Origin: Sunxiuqinia sp963678245
GTDB lineage: Bacteria; Bacteroidota; Bacteroidia; Bacteroidales; Prolixibacteraceae
Assembly (NCBI GenBank): GCA_965140765.1
Contig: OZ223309.1
Location: forward strand, 2,914,001 to 2,978,000
Direction: 5' to 3'
Length of the DNA stretch: 64,000 nucleotides
Part shown: piece after piece, positions 34,997 through 44,026 of the stretch
How positions within the stretch are numbered: the stretch's first letter is position 1
Layout of the letters: every line of letters starts with the position of its first letter
Position numbers and translations under genes: made by a program
Notes under the pieces: model-generated
The model's input: the letters and a program-made list of their open reading frames with translations, nothing else
The model's database searches: none
What the model was told of the DNA's origin: nothing

Positions 34997-35614
34997 CTAA
35001 AATCTTATTCTACAATGAATTCCTACTACTTTCTGATTATAAGTATACAACGGCCCAGGTGTCCAGTTCAAGGTTAAGTCATCACTTATATCAAAATTAA
35101 AAAAATGTGCATCCACACTTGCGTCAATAATGTTTAAGGCATAAAAAGCCACTGTTGAAATAACAACTAAATCCCGGTTTCTTCGGGAAACATCTTTCGC
35201 ATTTTTAAGTCTGGTGGTAAATTGCGACCTTTGATTATCCCAACGTCCATCTTCATTAAATTGCTCGTATGAATTGGTAAATGGGTCATTGTCAACAATA
35301 TCAGCATATGCTTGCCGGTAAAGTTGATATTGATCATTATTCCAGTCAATAAAATAAGCAAAAGCGCCAAACCCAATATAAACTATGGGCACCTTCCAGT
35401 ATTTCCTGTTGTAAATTTGCCCCAAGCCCGGCAGAACAGCTGAGTAAATTGTGGCCTTACGTGGCGAATGCTTTTTCTCTATCGCAACTGAGACACTATC
35501 AGCAGCTACTATTTTTTGAGCTGATGTAATAAACCCTGTGGTTATAAACAGGATTAACAGTACGGCTTTTTTTATATAATTCAATGTTATTTTTTTTGAA
35601 ATCGAATTAGCCAT
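34997..35614 (-). CDS. DUF5683 membrane-associated protein
   Basis: 205 residues with a signal/anchor (about 14-33). The core starts KKHSPRKATIYSAVLPGLGQIYNRKYWKVPIVY, split here as SAVLPGLGQIYNRKYWK (about 57-73), then YIGFGAFAYFIDWNNDQYQLY. That is the DUF5683 pattern (small helical membrane protein with a GLGQxYNxxYWKxP motif). No reaction is known. It overlaps parB by 8 bases and precedes mltD by 7, so it is embedded in that operon. Confidence 0.85.
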   Translation of the reverse strand: MANSISKKITLNYIKKAVLLILFITTGFITSAQKIVAADSVSVAIEKKHSPRKATIYSAVLPGLGQIYNRKYWKVPIVYIGFGAFAYFIDWNNDQYQLYRQAYADIVDNDPFTNSYEQFNEDGRWDNQRSQFTTRLKNAKDVSRRNRDLVVISTVAFYALNIIDASVDAHFFNFDISDDLTLNWTPGPLYTYNQKVVGIHCRIRF

Positions 35615-36479
35615 TTAGTTTATCCAGAATTCCGATGATTCGTTCCAAATCCTTCGATGAACCAAACGGAATAACGATCTTTCCTTTCCCTTTATTGTTG
35701 AGTGAAAAATCAACATCGGTCTTAAAAAACCGACTTAAATGCTCTTTTAGCTCTCCATATTCTTCGGGATGCCTTTGTTTTGGAGCTGATGATTTTGGCT
35801 TTTCTGCAGGCGAGTTTAACAGTCGGACTAATTCTTCCACTTTCCGAACAGAGTAATCATTCTTTAAAATCTCTTCATATATCGCTAATTGATCTTCAGG
35901 ACTCTTAACATTCACCAGTGCCCGAGCATGTCCCATCGAAATTGTTTTATCAACAATTCCTTTCTGAATCAAGGCAGGCAATCTCAATAGTCTCAAATAA
36001 TTAGACACGGTAGACCGTTTTTTTCCGACTCGGTCACTCAGGCTCTCCTGTGTCAACTTACACTCTTCGAGTAATCGCTGATAAGAAATTGCGATTTCAA
36101 TGGCATCCAGATCTTCGCGTTGAATATTTTCAACCAAAGCCATTTCCAGCATCCCCTCATCTTCGGCCATCCGAACATAGGCTGTAACTGTTTGAAGTCC
36201 GGCTATTTTCGAAGCTCTAAACCGGCGCTCTCCGGCAATTATCTGGTATTTATGGGTTCCAACTTTTCGTAAAGTAATGGGTTGAATAATGCCAATTTCC
36301 TTGATTGAAGCCGCTAACTCTTTCAATGCTTCCTCGTCAAATGTTGTACGGGGTTGAAATGGATTGGCCTCAATCTCTTCAATTGCAATTTCGCTGATCG
36401 AAGAATTCTCATCCCTATTCTTGTCCGCATCATCAATCAAGGCGCCAAGTCCTCTTCCCAATGCATTTCGTTTAGCCAT
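35607..36479 (-). CDS. parB: chromosome partitioning protein ParB (Spo0J)
   Basis: 290 residues. The N-terminal CTPase/ParB-like domain has PFQPRTTFDEEALKELAASI and the signature GERRFRA (about 78-84). The central helix-turn-helix includes LTQESLSDRVGKKRSTVSNY, which recognises parS. The C-terminal 60 residues should dimerise. No clear parS (TGTTTCACGTGAAACA-like) site was found in the window. It starts 16 bases after parA and overlaps the DUF5683 gene. Confidence 0.95.
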   Translation of the reverse strand: MAKRNALGRGLGALIDDADKNRDENSSISEIAIEEIEANPFQPRTTFDEEALKELAASIKEIGIIQPITLRKVGTHKYQIIAGERRFRASKIAGLQTVTAYVRMAEDEGMLEMALVENIQREDLDAIEIAISYQRLLEECKLTQESLSDRVGKKRSTVSNYLRLLRLPALIQKGIVDKTISMGHARALVNVKSPEDQLAIYEEILKNDYSVRKVEELVRLLNSPAEKPKSSAPKQRHPEEYGELKEHLSRFFKTDVDFSLNNKGKGKIVIPFGSSKDLERIIGILDKLNG

Positions 36480-36495
36480 TATTACTCGAATTTAT

Positions 36496-37296
36496 TTATT
36501 CAATTATTTTTTCCGAATTTCTGATTTTCGTCAAATCATTCTTTTGTAAAATCTCTCTTGCCAAATCCATATAATTCTCGGCACCCCGAGAACTCGCATC
36601 GTATAAAACAACAGGTTTCCCATAACTCGGTGCCTCGCTCAACTTAATATTTCTTGATATTGTAGCTTCAAAAACCATTTCACCAAAATGAGTTCGCACC
36701 TCTTCCAACACCTGATTCGACAAGTTTAGCCTGCTATCGTACATTGTTAGTAAAAAGCCTTCAATTTCTAAATCAGGATTTAAACGGGTTTGGATGATTT
36801 TAATTGTATTTAACAATTTACCCAAGCCTTCCAGTGCAAAATATTCACATTGAACCGGAATGATAATTGAGTCAGCTGCTGTTAATGAATTAACGGTGAT
36901 CAATCCAAGCGACGGAGAGCAATCGATAAAAATAAAATCGTAATCGTCCCTAATTTTTTCGATTACCACTTTCATCACTTTTTCCCTGTTAGGTAAATTC
37001 AGCATTTCAATCTCGGCACCAACCAAATCAATATGAGATGGAATAAGATCCAAGCCTTCAATCTCCGAATTCAGAATTATTTTTCGGGGGTCGATATCGT
37101 CGATGATACATTCGTAAATGCTTGTTTTCACATTTCGAACGTCGAACCCAATTCCAGAAGTCGCATTCGCCTGCGGATCAGCATCAATAACTAAAACCTT
37201 ATTCTCAAGAACAGCTAAACTTGCAGCTAAATTAATAGCCGATGTTGTTTTTCCAACGCCTCCTTTTTGATTTGCAAAAGCAATTACTTTTCCCAT
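36496..37296 (-). CDS. parA: chromosome partitioning ATPase ParA (Soj)
   Basis: 266 residues. The deviant Walker A reads NQKGGVGKTTSAINLAAS (about 9-26). Walker A' and B follow in VLVIDADPQANATSG and FIFIDCSPSLG. It binds DNA non-specifically in the ATP state and moves ParB-bound origins. First gene of the par-DUF5683-mltD operon. Confidence 0.95.
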   Translation of the reverse strand: MGKVIAFANQKGGVGKTTSAINLAASLAVLENKVLVIDADPQANATSGIGFDVRNVKTSIYECIIDDIDPRKIILNSEIEGLDLIPSHIDLVGAEIEMLNLPNREKVMKVVIEKIRDDYDFIFIDCSPSLGLITVNSLTAADSIIIPVQCEYFALEGLGKLLNTIKIIQTRLNPDLEIEGFLLTMYDSRLNLSNQVLEEVRTHFGEMVFEATISRNIKLSEAPSYGKPVVLYDASSRGAENYMDLAREILQKNDLTKIRNSEKIIE

Positions 37297-37411
37297 AGTT
37301 TTCCTGATTCTGGCTGAATTCCAAAGTTAATATTTTATCGATAAAATGATGGAAGATTCATGAGATTAAATTGAGATCTGCCGTAACGCTCTGGTGCTAA
37401 GAAAATTCAAA

Positions 37412-38419
37412 TTATTTTGAAATCTTAATCTTCCTGGCCTCTACCCTAAGCTGTTCACTATCAATTGGAACAACGCCTGATTTTTCACAAACCAAACCTC
37501 CGGCCAAATTCGAAAGTTGAGCCATAAATTTGGTCGGCAAACCGGCTGCCAAGCAAAGACTGGCAACCGCAATCACCGTATCGCCGGCACCAGACACATC
37601 AGCAATGTCTCGAATTTGGGCCGGAAAGTGATTTTGCTTAACCCCATTACTAATAATCACCCCTAGTTCGGAGAGAGTAATAAAGATAATCTCCAGCTTC
37701 TTTTCCTTTTTAAATTGTTCGGCAGCTTTCAATATCGACTGAAAATCCCGTTTATCAAAATTGAGTTTTAATCCCTCTTTAAACTCTTTAAAATTAGGTT
37801 TAAACAGGTTTACTTCGGAGTAATTATTAAAATTGCGCTTTTTAGGATCAACAGCAATAAGAATTCCTTTAGATTTGGCGAGCACGGTCACCCTTTCGAT
37901 TAGCGATTGAGTAATAATTCCCTTGTCGTAATCGACAAAGATCACGATTTCAAAATTTTGTTGCTCAACCAACTTTTCAATTCGCTGAAAAACAACATCC
38001 TCTTCTTGTGAAGAAATGAGTTCGGCGGTCTCCTCATCAACACGAACAACTTGCTGAGAACGACTCAGTATTCTTGTTTTAACAGTTGTTTCGCGACTTT
38101 CCGACCTCAGAATTCCGGCATCAGTGAGATTCCGTTTTTCAAGCAACTGCATGAAGATATCTCCTTTCATATCATTCCCAACCATTGAGACCAATACTGG
38201 CGTTGCCCCTAGAGCCTGAAGATTAAGAGATACATTGGCAGCTCCGCCCAATCTATTCTCTTGTCGGTTGATTGTTAAAATGGGAATAGGTGCTTCAGAT
38301 GAAATCCGATCGACAACTCCCCACATATACGAATCAACCATTGCATCGCCAACTACGAGTGCTCGAATGTTTGAAAACTTCTTAAAAACCTCTTCAACCT
38401 TTAGTTTCTCCACGTTCAA
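37412..38419 (-). CDS. rfaE1: PfkB-family kinase, D-glycero-beta-D-manno-heptose-7-phosphate kinase (RfaE1-type)
   Basis: 335 residues. There is no in-frame ATG at the N-terminus. TTG 38419 and GTG 38413 are the candidate starts. The family features are VVGDAMVDSYMWGVVDRIS (about 21-39), RLGGAANVSLNLQALGA (about 57-73), and the second PfkB signature ISGAGD-like DVSGAGDTVIAVASL near residue 270. RfaE1/HldA phosphorylates heptose-7-phosphate for ADP-heptose and LPS core synthesis. The nucleotidyltransferase half (RfaE2) is not fused and not in the window, so the assignment within the PfkB family rests on the N-terminal motif. Confidence 0.8.
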   Translation of the reverse strand: MNVEKLKVEEVFKKFSNIRALVVGDAMVDSYMWGVVDRISSEAPIPILTINRQENRLGGAANVSLNLQALGATPVLVSMVGNDMKGDIFMQLLEKRNLTDAGILRSESRETTVKTRILSRSQQVVRVDEETAELISSQEEDVVFQRIEKLVEQQNFEIVIFVDYDKGIITQSLIERVTVLAKSKGILIAVDPKKRNFNNYSEVNLFKPNFKEFKEGLKLNFDKRDFQSILKAAEQFKKEKKLEIIFITLSELGVIISNGVKQNHFPAQIRDIADVSGAGDTVIAVASLCLAAGLPTKFMAQLSNLAGGLVCEKSGVVPIDSEQLRVEARKIKISK

Positions 38420-38614
38420 TAAATCATTTAAAGACGTACAAAAGTAGCAAAAAAAGGACGTGGCAAAAATTATATCTCAGCTTGATGTTGAAATTTTGCT
38501 TCAAAAAGAAAAGAAAATTCATCATTATAAAAATGGTCATTGATCGTTCGAATCTGGTTTTGGATCTTTGACTGAACAAGACAGTTGAAGTTTGTATTTT
38601 GAGATCTGAATCTA

Positions 38615-41086
38615 TTACATCGGATCGACATCTGCATAAATAATTAGTCCGGTGTTATTGGGAAGCGATTTAATTTGATCAACCATTTCCATGATTCGTT
38701 TTTTAGCTTCCGGGAGCTGTTTGTTTTTATCCAGCTTCAGCCAAATTTCTTTTTGATACCAATTTTGTACTCGCCCAACAACCGGGTATTCGGGCCCCAA
38801 CACCTGGTTTTTAAACTGTTTTCGAAACAACGAAGCTAACTGATCGGCTCCCCGATCAAGCCGTTCACGATTTTTATGCTTCACCACCACTTTTATCAAC
38901 CGGAAGTAGGGCGGATACCGAAATAGTTTCCGTTCAAGCATCTGACGATTGAATAGTTGCTCAAAATCATTTGATACCACTTCTTTCAGTACATCGTGGC
39001 TTGCTTGCGACGTTTGAATAACCACTTTCCCGCGTTTGTTTTTACGTCCCGCCCGGCCACTCACCTGAGCCATTAGCTGGAACGAACGTTCAAACGACCG
39101 AAAGTCAGGGTAATTCAACAACTGATCGGCATTGAGAATACCCACAATGCGCACATGCTCAAAGTCCAATCCTTTGGTTACCATCTGTGTGCCAACTAAA
39201 ATATCAATCTGCCGGTTTTCGAAGCGATAAATCAGTTGTTCGAACGAATTCTTCATCCGTGTTGTATCCAAATCCATCCGCGCAATTTGGGCATCGGGAA
39301 AAAGCAGCCCAAGCTCTTCCTCGATCTGCTCGGTGCCATAGCCTTTGGTTTTTATATCGTCAGAGTGGCACTCGCCGCAATTGGCAGGCAGCCCGGTCGT
39401 GTGTCCACAGTAGTGACAAACCAAACTCGACCTGTATTTGTGGTAAGTTAAACTCACATCGCAGTTCTTACATTTCGGAATCCATCCACATGTTGTGCAT
39501 TGGATGTATGGAGCGAACCCACGTCTGTTTTGAAAAAGAATCACTTGCTCTTTGTTTTTCAGAGCAAGCTCTACTTCGTTAAACAAGGCCGGAGTTAGCA
39601 ACGATTTCATTTGCCTTTGTCGGGTTGCTTTTCGAATGTCAGCCACTTCAATTTCCGGCATTTCAATTCCCTTGAAGCGTTCATTCAGTTCAACCAGGGC
39701 ATATTTATTTAGCTTAGCATTGAAATAACTTTCGAACGAAGGAGTGGCAGTGCCCAGCAAAACCGGAGCTTTATGAATCTGTCCCAAAACAACAGCCATG
39801 TCGCGGGCATTGTATCGCGGAGCTGGATCAAATTGTTTGTAACTATTTTCATGCTCTTCATCCACTATAATTAACCCCAGCTTTTTAAATGGAAGAAAAA
39901 CAGATGAGCGTGCGCCCAAAACCACCTGATAAGAATCTTCTTTTTCCTGCAAAATATTGAACCAAATCTCAACACGCTCAGCATCATTAAACTTCGAATG
40001 GTAAATGCCGGCGCGGTCTCCAAAAGCTCTTTTTAGTCGATTAATCAGCTGAGAAGTCAGCCCAATTTCAGGAACCAGGTACAACACCTGCTCACCTCGT
40101 GCCAAAACGTCTTCAATTAGCTTGATATAAATCTCCGTTTTCCCACTCGATGTCACGCCATGCAATAATACCGGGCGATTGGTTTTAAATTCAGCTTTCA
40201 ACTGATCCAACGCTTTCTTCTGGGCATCGTTCAAATCAAACAAATATTGTTCTTCCTCGTGATCCATCACCAGTCGTCCAATTTCAACATCTTCAATTTC
40301 AAGAATTCCCTTGTCCACAACTGCTCTTAAAACCGCATCAGAGACACCACTTTGTTCGAGCAATTCTTTTCGAGCAATACGACTTTCTGATTCGCTTGAA
40401 TAAACCGCTTCATTTAAAAAGAATTCAAGCAATTCAGTTTGCTTTTTAGCTCGTTTTACCTGCTCAAGCGCATTGGCGATGTCCGCTGGAGCTTTGATCA
40501 CTCCCCCCAGCTTCACATAGCTCACGGTTTTTGGTTTGTAACTATCCTTCATTTTTTCTTCAATCAGGATAGCATTCTTTTCCAACAAAACTTTCAGCGT
40601 TGCATACGAAGATTTTTTACCTAAAAACTGATTGACCTCCTTGATATTGGCTTGTCCTCGCCCCTGCAACATCAGCAACAAGGCTTCCTCCTCACCTGTC
40701 AGTTGTCCATCCATTTCGTAATTTGGGTTGAAACAGATATTGGAATGACTTTCCATCTTTAACGCCGATGGCAAAGCTGCCTTGAAAACCTCTCCGAGGG
40801 AGCAACAGTAATAATCAGTAATCCATTCCCAGGCAATTATCTGAGCCTGATTCACAATTGGCTCACTATCCAGAATGGCGTCAATTTCCTTGATCTCAAA
40901 ATCACCGGTTGGCTCGTCCTGATGCAAGCGATAGACCAAGGCCGAATAAAACTTGCGCGCTCCAAATTGAACCACAACCCTAACCCCTACTTTTATGGAA
41001 GGTTCAAAATGGCGGGCAACGCGATACGTAAATTTATCGCGCAAAGGCAGTGGCAATATTACATCGGCAAACAGTTGATCTGACAT
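38615..41086 (-). CDS. priA: primosomal protein N' (replication-restart helicase)
   Basis: 823 residues from ATG 41086 (MSDQLFADVILPLPL). The longer open frame upstream is not supported. The 3' DNA-binding domain is at the N-terminus. Walker A is HGVTSSGKTEIYIKL and the Walker B/DEAH-like motif is LIIVDEEHENSYKQF. Two zinc knuckles lie at C-x2-C positions in CTTCGWIPKCKNC and CHYCGHTTGLPANCGEC. The helicase C-terminal motifs follow (VTKGLDFEHV, SGRAGR). It reloads the replisome at stalled forks. Confidence 0.96.
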   Translation of the reverse strand: MSDQLFADVILPLPLRDKFTYRVARHFEPSIKVGVRVVVQFGARKFYSALVYRLHQDEPTGDFEIKEIDAILDSEPIVNQAQIIAWEWITDYYCCSLGEVFKAALPSALKMESHSNICFNPNYEMDGQLTGEEEALLLMLQGRGQANIKEVNQFLGKKSSYATLKVLLEKNAILIEEKMKDSYKPKTVSYVKLGGVIKAPADIANALEQVKRAKKQTELLEFFLNEAVYSSESESRIARKELLEQSGVSDAVLRAVVDKGILEIEDVEIGRLVMDHEEEQYLFDLNDAQKKALDQLKAEFKTNRPVLLHGVTSSGKTEIYIKLIEDVLARGEQVLYLVPEIGLTSQLINRLKRAFGDRAGIYHSKFNDAERVEIWFNILQEKEDSYQVVLGARSSVFLPFKKLGLIIVDEEHENSYKQFDPAPRYNARDMAVVLGQIHKAPVLLGTATPSFESYFNAKLNKYALVELNERFKGIEMPEIEVADIRKATRQRQMKSLLTPALFNEVELALKNKEQVILFQNRRGFAPYIQCTTCGWIPKCKNCDVSLTYHKYRSSLVCHYCGHTTGLPANCGECHSDDIKTKGYGTEQIEEELGLLFPDAQIARMDLDTTRMKNSFEQLIYRFENRQIDILVGTQMVTKGLDFEHVRIVGILNADQLLNYPDFRSFERSFQLMAQVSGRAGRKNKRGKVVIQTSQASHDVLKEVVSNDFEQLFNRQMLERKLFRYPPYFRLIKVVVKHKNRERLDRGADQLASLFRKQFKNQVLGPEYPVVGRVQNWYQKEIWLKLDKNKQLPEAKKRIMEMVDQIKSLPNNTGLIIYADVDPM

Positions 41087-41435
41087 CGTGCTACAAACTT
41101 CGCAAAATTTATTCAATATCGAATGGAGCGAAACATTCATCTACCCATTCTTTCTATAAAACAAAAATAGTTATCCGCTTATGTACCTAATTGCTGTTTT
41201 ATGACAGTCAAAATTTGTCATTCATGTCATTCCATTGGCATCTATCGTTTCAAGACAACTTTTTGTCTTCCTAAAAGGCTATTGAATGACTGTTAATGAT
41301 CGCTATATGAACTTAGGTACACACACGGACATTCATTAAACAAAAAACGCCTTTCTTTTTCGAAAGACGTCTTTTATTCGTTCAACTATACCATTCTAAG
41401 ATCTGAGCTGAATGGCAGATCGATAATTTGTTGTT
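41087..41435. other. intergenic region upstream of priA
   Basis: 349 bases with no gene. It holds the sugar-isomerase-like gene's terminator (41342-41370) and a pair of 9-bp inverted repeats, TGTACCTAA (41182-41190) and TTAGGTACA (41313-41321), about 140 bases apart. Nothing else recognisable was seen. Confidence 0.5.
41342..41370 (-). terminator. intrinsic terminator after the sugar isomerase-like gene
   Basis: The stem ACG-C-CTTTC (41347-41355) with GAAAG-A-CGT (41362-41370) has one mismatch and a 6-base loop. An A-run at 41342-41347 gives T residues on the minus strand. Confidence 0.75.
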
Positions 41436-42341
41436 TTAAACTAAAATATCAGTCGTTAGGTTTTCAATGCTTGCACCCACACCCTCAAAAGGTTTCCCAT
41501 TCCCCTGGTTATCATCTTCAACAAAGGTGTATTTCACTCCGGCAGTTTCTTTGGCGGCCAGAATGCGTTTAAAGTCAATCACTCCATCACCCACGTTTGT
41601 AACGTCATCTTTTTGCACTTCAAAAAACGGCTCTTCATGTGTTTTCATATCTTTCAGGTGAAGCAACTGGAAACGCCCGGGATATTTTTCAAACATTTCA
41701 ACCGGATCTTGCCCGGCCTTTGATGCCCAAAATAAATCAAGCTCCAATGTAATTAGGTCTTTGTCCATTTCCGGAATAAAGACATCGTAATAAGGAACAA
41801 CTCCATCAATATTTTTAAATTCGAAGTTGTGATTATGATAGCCGAACTGAATACCGGTATCTTTCATAATTTCACCAACTTTGTTCCAGTCACCAATCAT
41901 TCGCTTGTAAGTGTCAATCTGTCGATCCTCTGCATTAACCCAAGGCTGAATACAATATTTCACACCAATTTCGGCATGAGAATCGGCCATTTTTTTAGCA
42001 TTGTCAAGTGTCACACCTGCAGCTTCAACCATGGTGTGACTGCTAATAATTTCCATATCCAAATCATCGATGATCTTTTTAAACTCGTTTGGTTTTAAAC
42101 CGTAAAAATTTCCACCAGAATAGCCGGCAAGTTCAACATTCTTGTAGCCCAAATCTGAAAGCTTTTTTAATGCCCCCTTCAGATCTGCATTCATGGCATC
42201 ACGAATGGTATACAACTGTAAGCCAACGCCATATTTTTTGCGATCAACGTCGCCAGCAGCTGCTCCGCCACAAGAGCTTAACAACACCATCCCCAGTGAT
42301 CCTAAAGCCGAAATTTTAAGGAATTCTCTGCGATCCTTCAT
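41436..42341 (-). CDS. sugar phosphate isomerase/epimerase-like lipoprotein (TIM barrel)
   Basis: 301 residues. The N-terminus has a twin-arginine-like motif (RREFLK, residues 4-9), a hydrophobic stretch and a lipobox (MVLLSSCGG). The AP_endonuc_2/xylose-isomerase-like barrel follows, with GLQLYTIRDAM, FGYHNHNFEFKNIDG, and metal ligands in the HNHNFEF and LHLKDMK regions. Its role is undetermined. Bacteroidota encode many such exported barrels near carbohydrate genes. No operon partner is adjacent. Confidence 0.8.
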   Translation of the reverse strand: MKDRREFLKISALGSLGMVLLSSCGGAAAGDVDRKKYGVGLQLYTIRDAMNADLKGALKKLSDLGYKNVELAGYSGGNFYGLKPNEFKKIIDDLDMEIISSHTMVEAAGVTLDNAKKMADSHAEIGVKYCIQPWVNAEDRQIDTYKRMIGDWNKVGEIMKDTGIQFGYHNHNFEFKNIDGVVPYYDVFIPEMDKDLITLELDLFWASKAGQDPVEMFEKYPGRFQLLHLKDMKTHEEPFFEVQKDDVTNVGDGVIDFKRILAAKETAGVKYTFVEDDNQGNGKPFEGVGASIENLTTDILV

Positions 42342-43034
42342 AGTTCTTTTTGTTTAAATTGTTTTAAGTTGAGGTAAAAATAGTAAAAAAATTATAGGCT
42401 TCAACATAAGTTCAAGGCGACCAAAAAAATTGGAGAAGTGCTGTATTTGAAAAATCAACACAACCAGAGTATTCCAAATTAATGGCTTGCAGTACAATTA
42501 TTTACAGGCACATCCAACCCCGCCTATGCTTACCTGCATAAATTGCCACTATGAAATGACACAATCACTTTTACCTTCAACAATTGCAAATCATCTATAT
42601 CCAACAAAGAGCGAGAAGTTAAAAATCACTAGTCACTATACAAACCTCCTTTGGACGCAAGAAAAACCAAGGCAAAAATGGGTCCACATGACGGACATAG
42701 AGCGGGATTCATTTTTAGTGTACGAACTGTGAAACAATCATTCATTGACAAATCAACCCGATTTTAAGGGGCAAAGATCTTAAGGAACTCAGGCATCCTT
42801 GTTTCATTTATTTTTAACAAGTTTAAATTACCTCCGGATTTAAATTTATTCAGGTAAAAACGAATAAAAATGAGTAATTTACGCGAGTAATTATTATACA
42901 CGATATGAAATTCAAAATCAAACATTATTCCAACCTTTATCACAACTTTGGCAAAGGTTTGTACGAATGCTGGATCAATTGATTTTTCCCGCATCGATTC
43001 TGATGCAACTCCTTTTCATCCGTTTAAAATTTTC

Positions 43035-43050
43035 AAGTTTTTAAAAACTT
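43035..43050. repeat. 16-base perfect palindrome upstream of the glycyl-radical operon
   Basis: AAGTTTTTAAAAACTT is self-complementary over 16 bases. It is nested in a wider imperfect dyad (CCGTT at 43019-43023 opposite AACGG at 43066-43070). It lies about 145 bases upstream of the activase ATG, where an operator for an anaerobic or metabolite-sensing regulator could sit. Confidence 0.55.
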
Positions 43051-43090
43051 ACTTCAAAATTTGAGAACGGATGGAACCGCTCCGCTCTCA

Positions 43091-43140
43091 CACAAACTTT
43101 TTTAATCATCCTTGTTTGTGAATTTTTGATTAAAAAAGTT
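43091..43140. repeat. overlapping alternative hairpins upstream of the activase gene
   Basis: AACTTTTTTAATCA (43095-43108) is perfectly complementary to TGATTAAAAAAGTT (43127-43140). A second pair, CACAAAC (43091-43097) with GTTTGTG (43114-43120), overlaps it. The pairings cannot coexist. The element ends 53 bases before the activase start and has no following T-run. Confidence 0.5.
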
Positions 43141-43193
43141 CATGCTCGTTTCATTTATCTTTTCTTATTCTGTTTCGCTAAAATACGATTCCC

Positions 43194-43991
43194 ATGAATG
43201 GGACTATTTTTGATATTAAACGCTTTGCAGTGCATGATGGATCTGGCATCCGAACAACGACCTTCCTAAAAGGATGTCCGTTAAAGTGCCAATGGTGCCA
43301 CAACCCGGAAAGCATTGACAAAAATCCGGTTTGCATTGAAAAAACGGTGCAGCTAAATGGCCGCAAATTCACCGATAATGAGACCATTGGCTATCAAATA
43401 AGTTCAGACGAATTGATGGATGAACTTCTTAAAGAGCAGGTTTTCATGGAAGAATCAGGAGGCGGCGTTACCTTCTCGGGAGGAGAGCCATTATTACAGC
43501 ACGAGTTTTTAGTTGAAATACTACAGAAATGTCAAGCCTTAGGAATTCATACAATAGTAGATACCACCTTATTTGCGAACTGGTCGGTCATCGAAAAAAT
43601 CGCCAGACATACTGATGTGTTTTTGGTCGACCTGAAAATAATGAATGACCAGCAACACCAATTTTACACAGGAGTTTCCAATAAAACGATACTGGAAAAC
43701 ATTCGCCGATTGACTAATAATGGGAATCTGCTACACATCCGTATTCCGATGATTCCGGGAGTGAGTACCTCCGAAGAAAATGTAACCAAAAGTATCGAAT
43801 TCCTGCAAACTCTAAAACATCCATTCGGTCGAGTCGACTTGCTGCCTTTTCAAAATACGGCAAAGGAAAAGTACAAGCGCTTTCATATGGAAAACCATTT
43901 CGTTGAAGAGCATTCTTTAAAAAAGGAAGAACTGGAAACAATAAAAAAACAATTTGAAAACGCCGGTTTTACAGTTCAACTAGGAGGTTAA
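43194..43991 (+). CDS. glycyl-radical enzyme activase (radical SAM)
   Basis: 265 residues. The radical-SAM cysteines are in GCPLKCQWCHNPES (about 28-41), C-x3-C-x2-C. The early GIRTTTFLKGCPL is typical of PFL-activase-like proteins. VTFSGGEPLLQ is the GGE motif that binds SAM. No extra ferredoxin-type Cys cluster is seen between the radical-SAM loop and GGE, so it is a short-type activase. It lies 35 bases upstream of the glycyl-radical enzyme on the same strand and should install its glycyl radical. For this enzyme class the activase is called HypE in Clostridioides, a name that collides with hydrogenase HypE, so no symbol is given. Confidence 0.93.
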   Translation: MNGTIFDIKRFAVHDGSGIRTTTFLKGCPLKCQWCHNPESIDKNPVCIEKTVQLNGRKFTDNETIGYQISSDELMDELLKEQVFMEESGGGVTFSGGEPLLQHEFLVEILQKCQALGIHTIVDTTLFANWSVIEKIARHTDVFLVDLKIMNDQQHQFYTGVSNKTILENIRRLTNNGNLLHIRIPMIPGVSTSEENVTKSIEFLQTLKHPFGRVDLLPFQNTAKEKYKRFHMENHFVEEHSLKKEELETIKKQFENAGFTVQLGG

Positions 43992-44026
43992 TCACGTTAA
44001 TCAACATTTTCTAAAAACAAAAAAAC

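Larger units (their letters stand above)
42342..43193. other. long intergenic region before the glycyl-radical genes
   Basis: 852 bases. Short open frames exist but none resembles a known protein. The 160 bases before the activase carry strong dyad symmetry (listed separately). The rest is featureless, A+T-rich sequence. Confidence 0.5.

Noticed and set aside
38515..38560. GTTCGAATC motif resembling a tRNA T-loop
   Set aside because: No cloverleaf or acceptor stem can be folded around it.
42487..42994. Small open frames in the 852-base gap before the activase
   Set aside because: Neither resembles a protein family, and composition and length are what random A+T-rich DNA gives.
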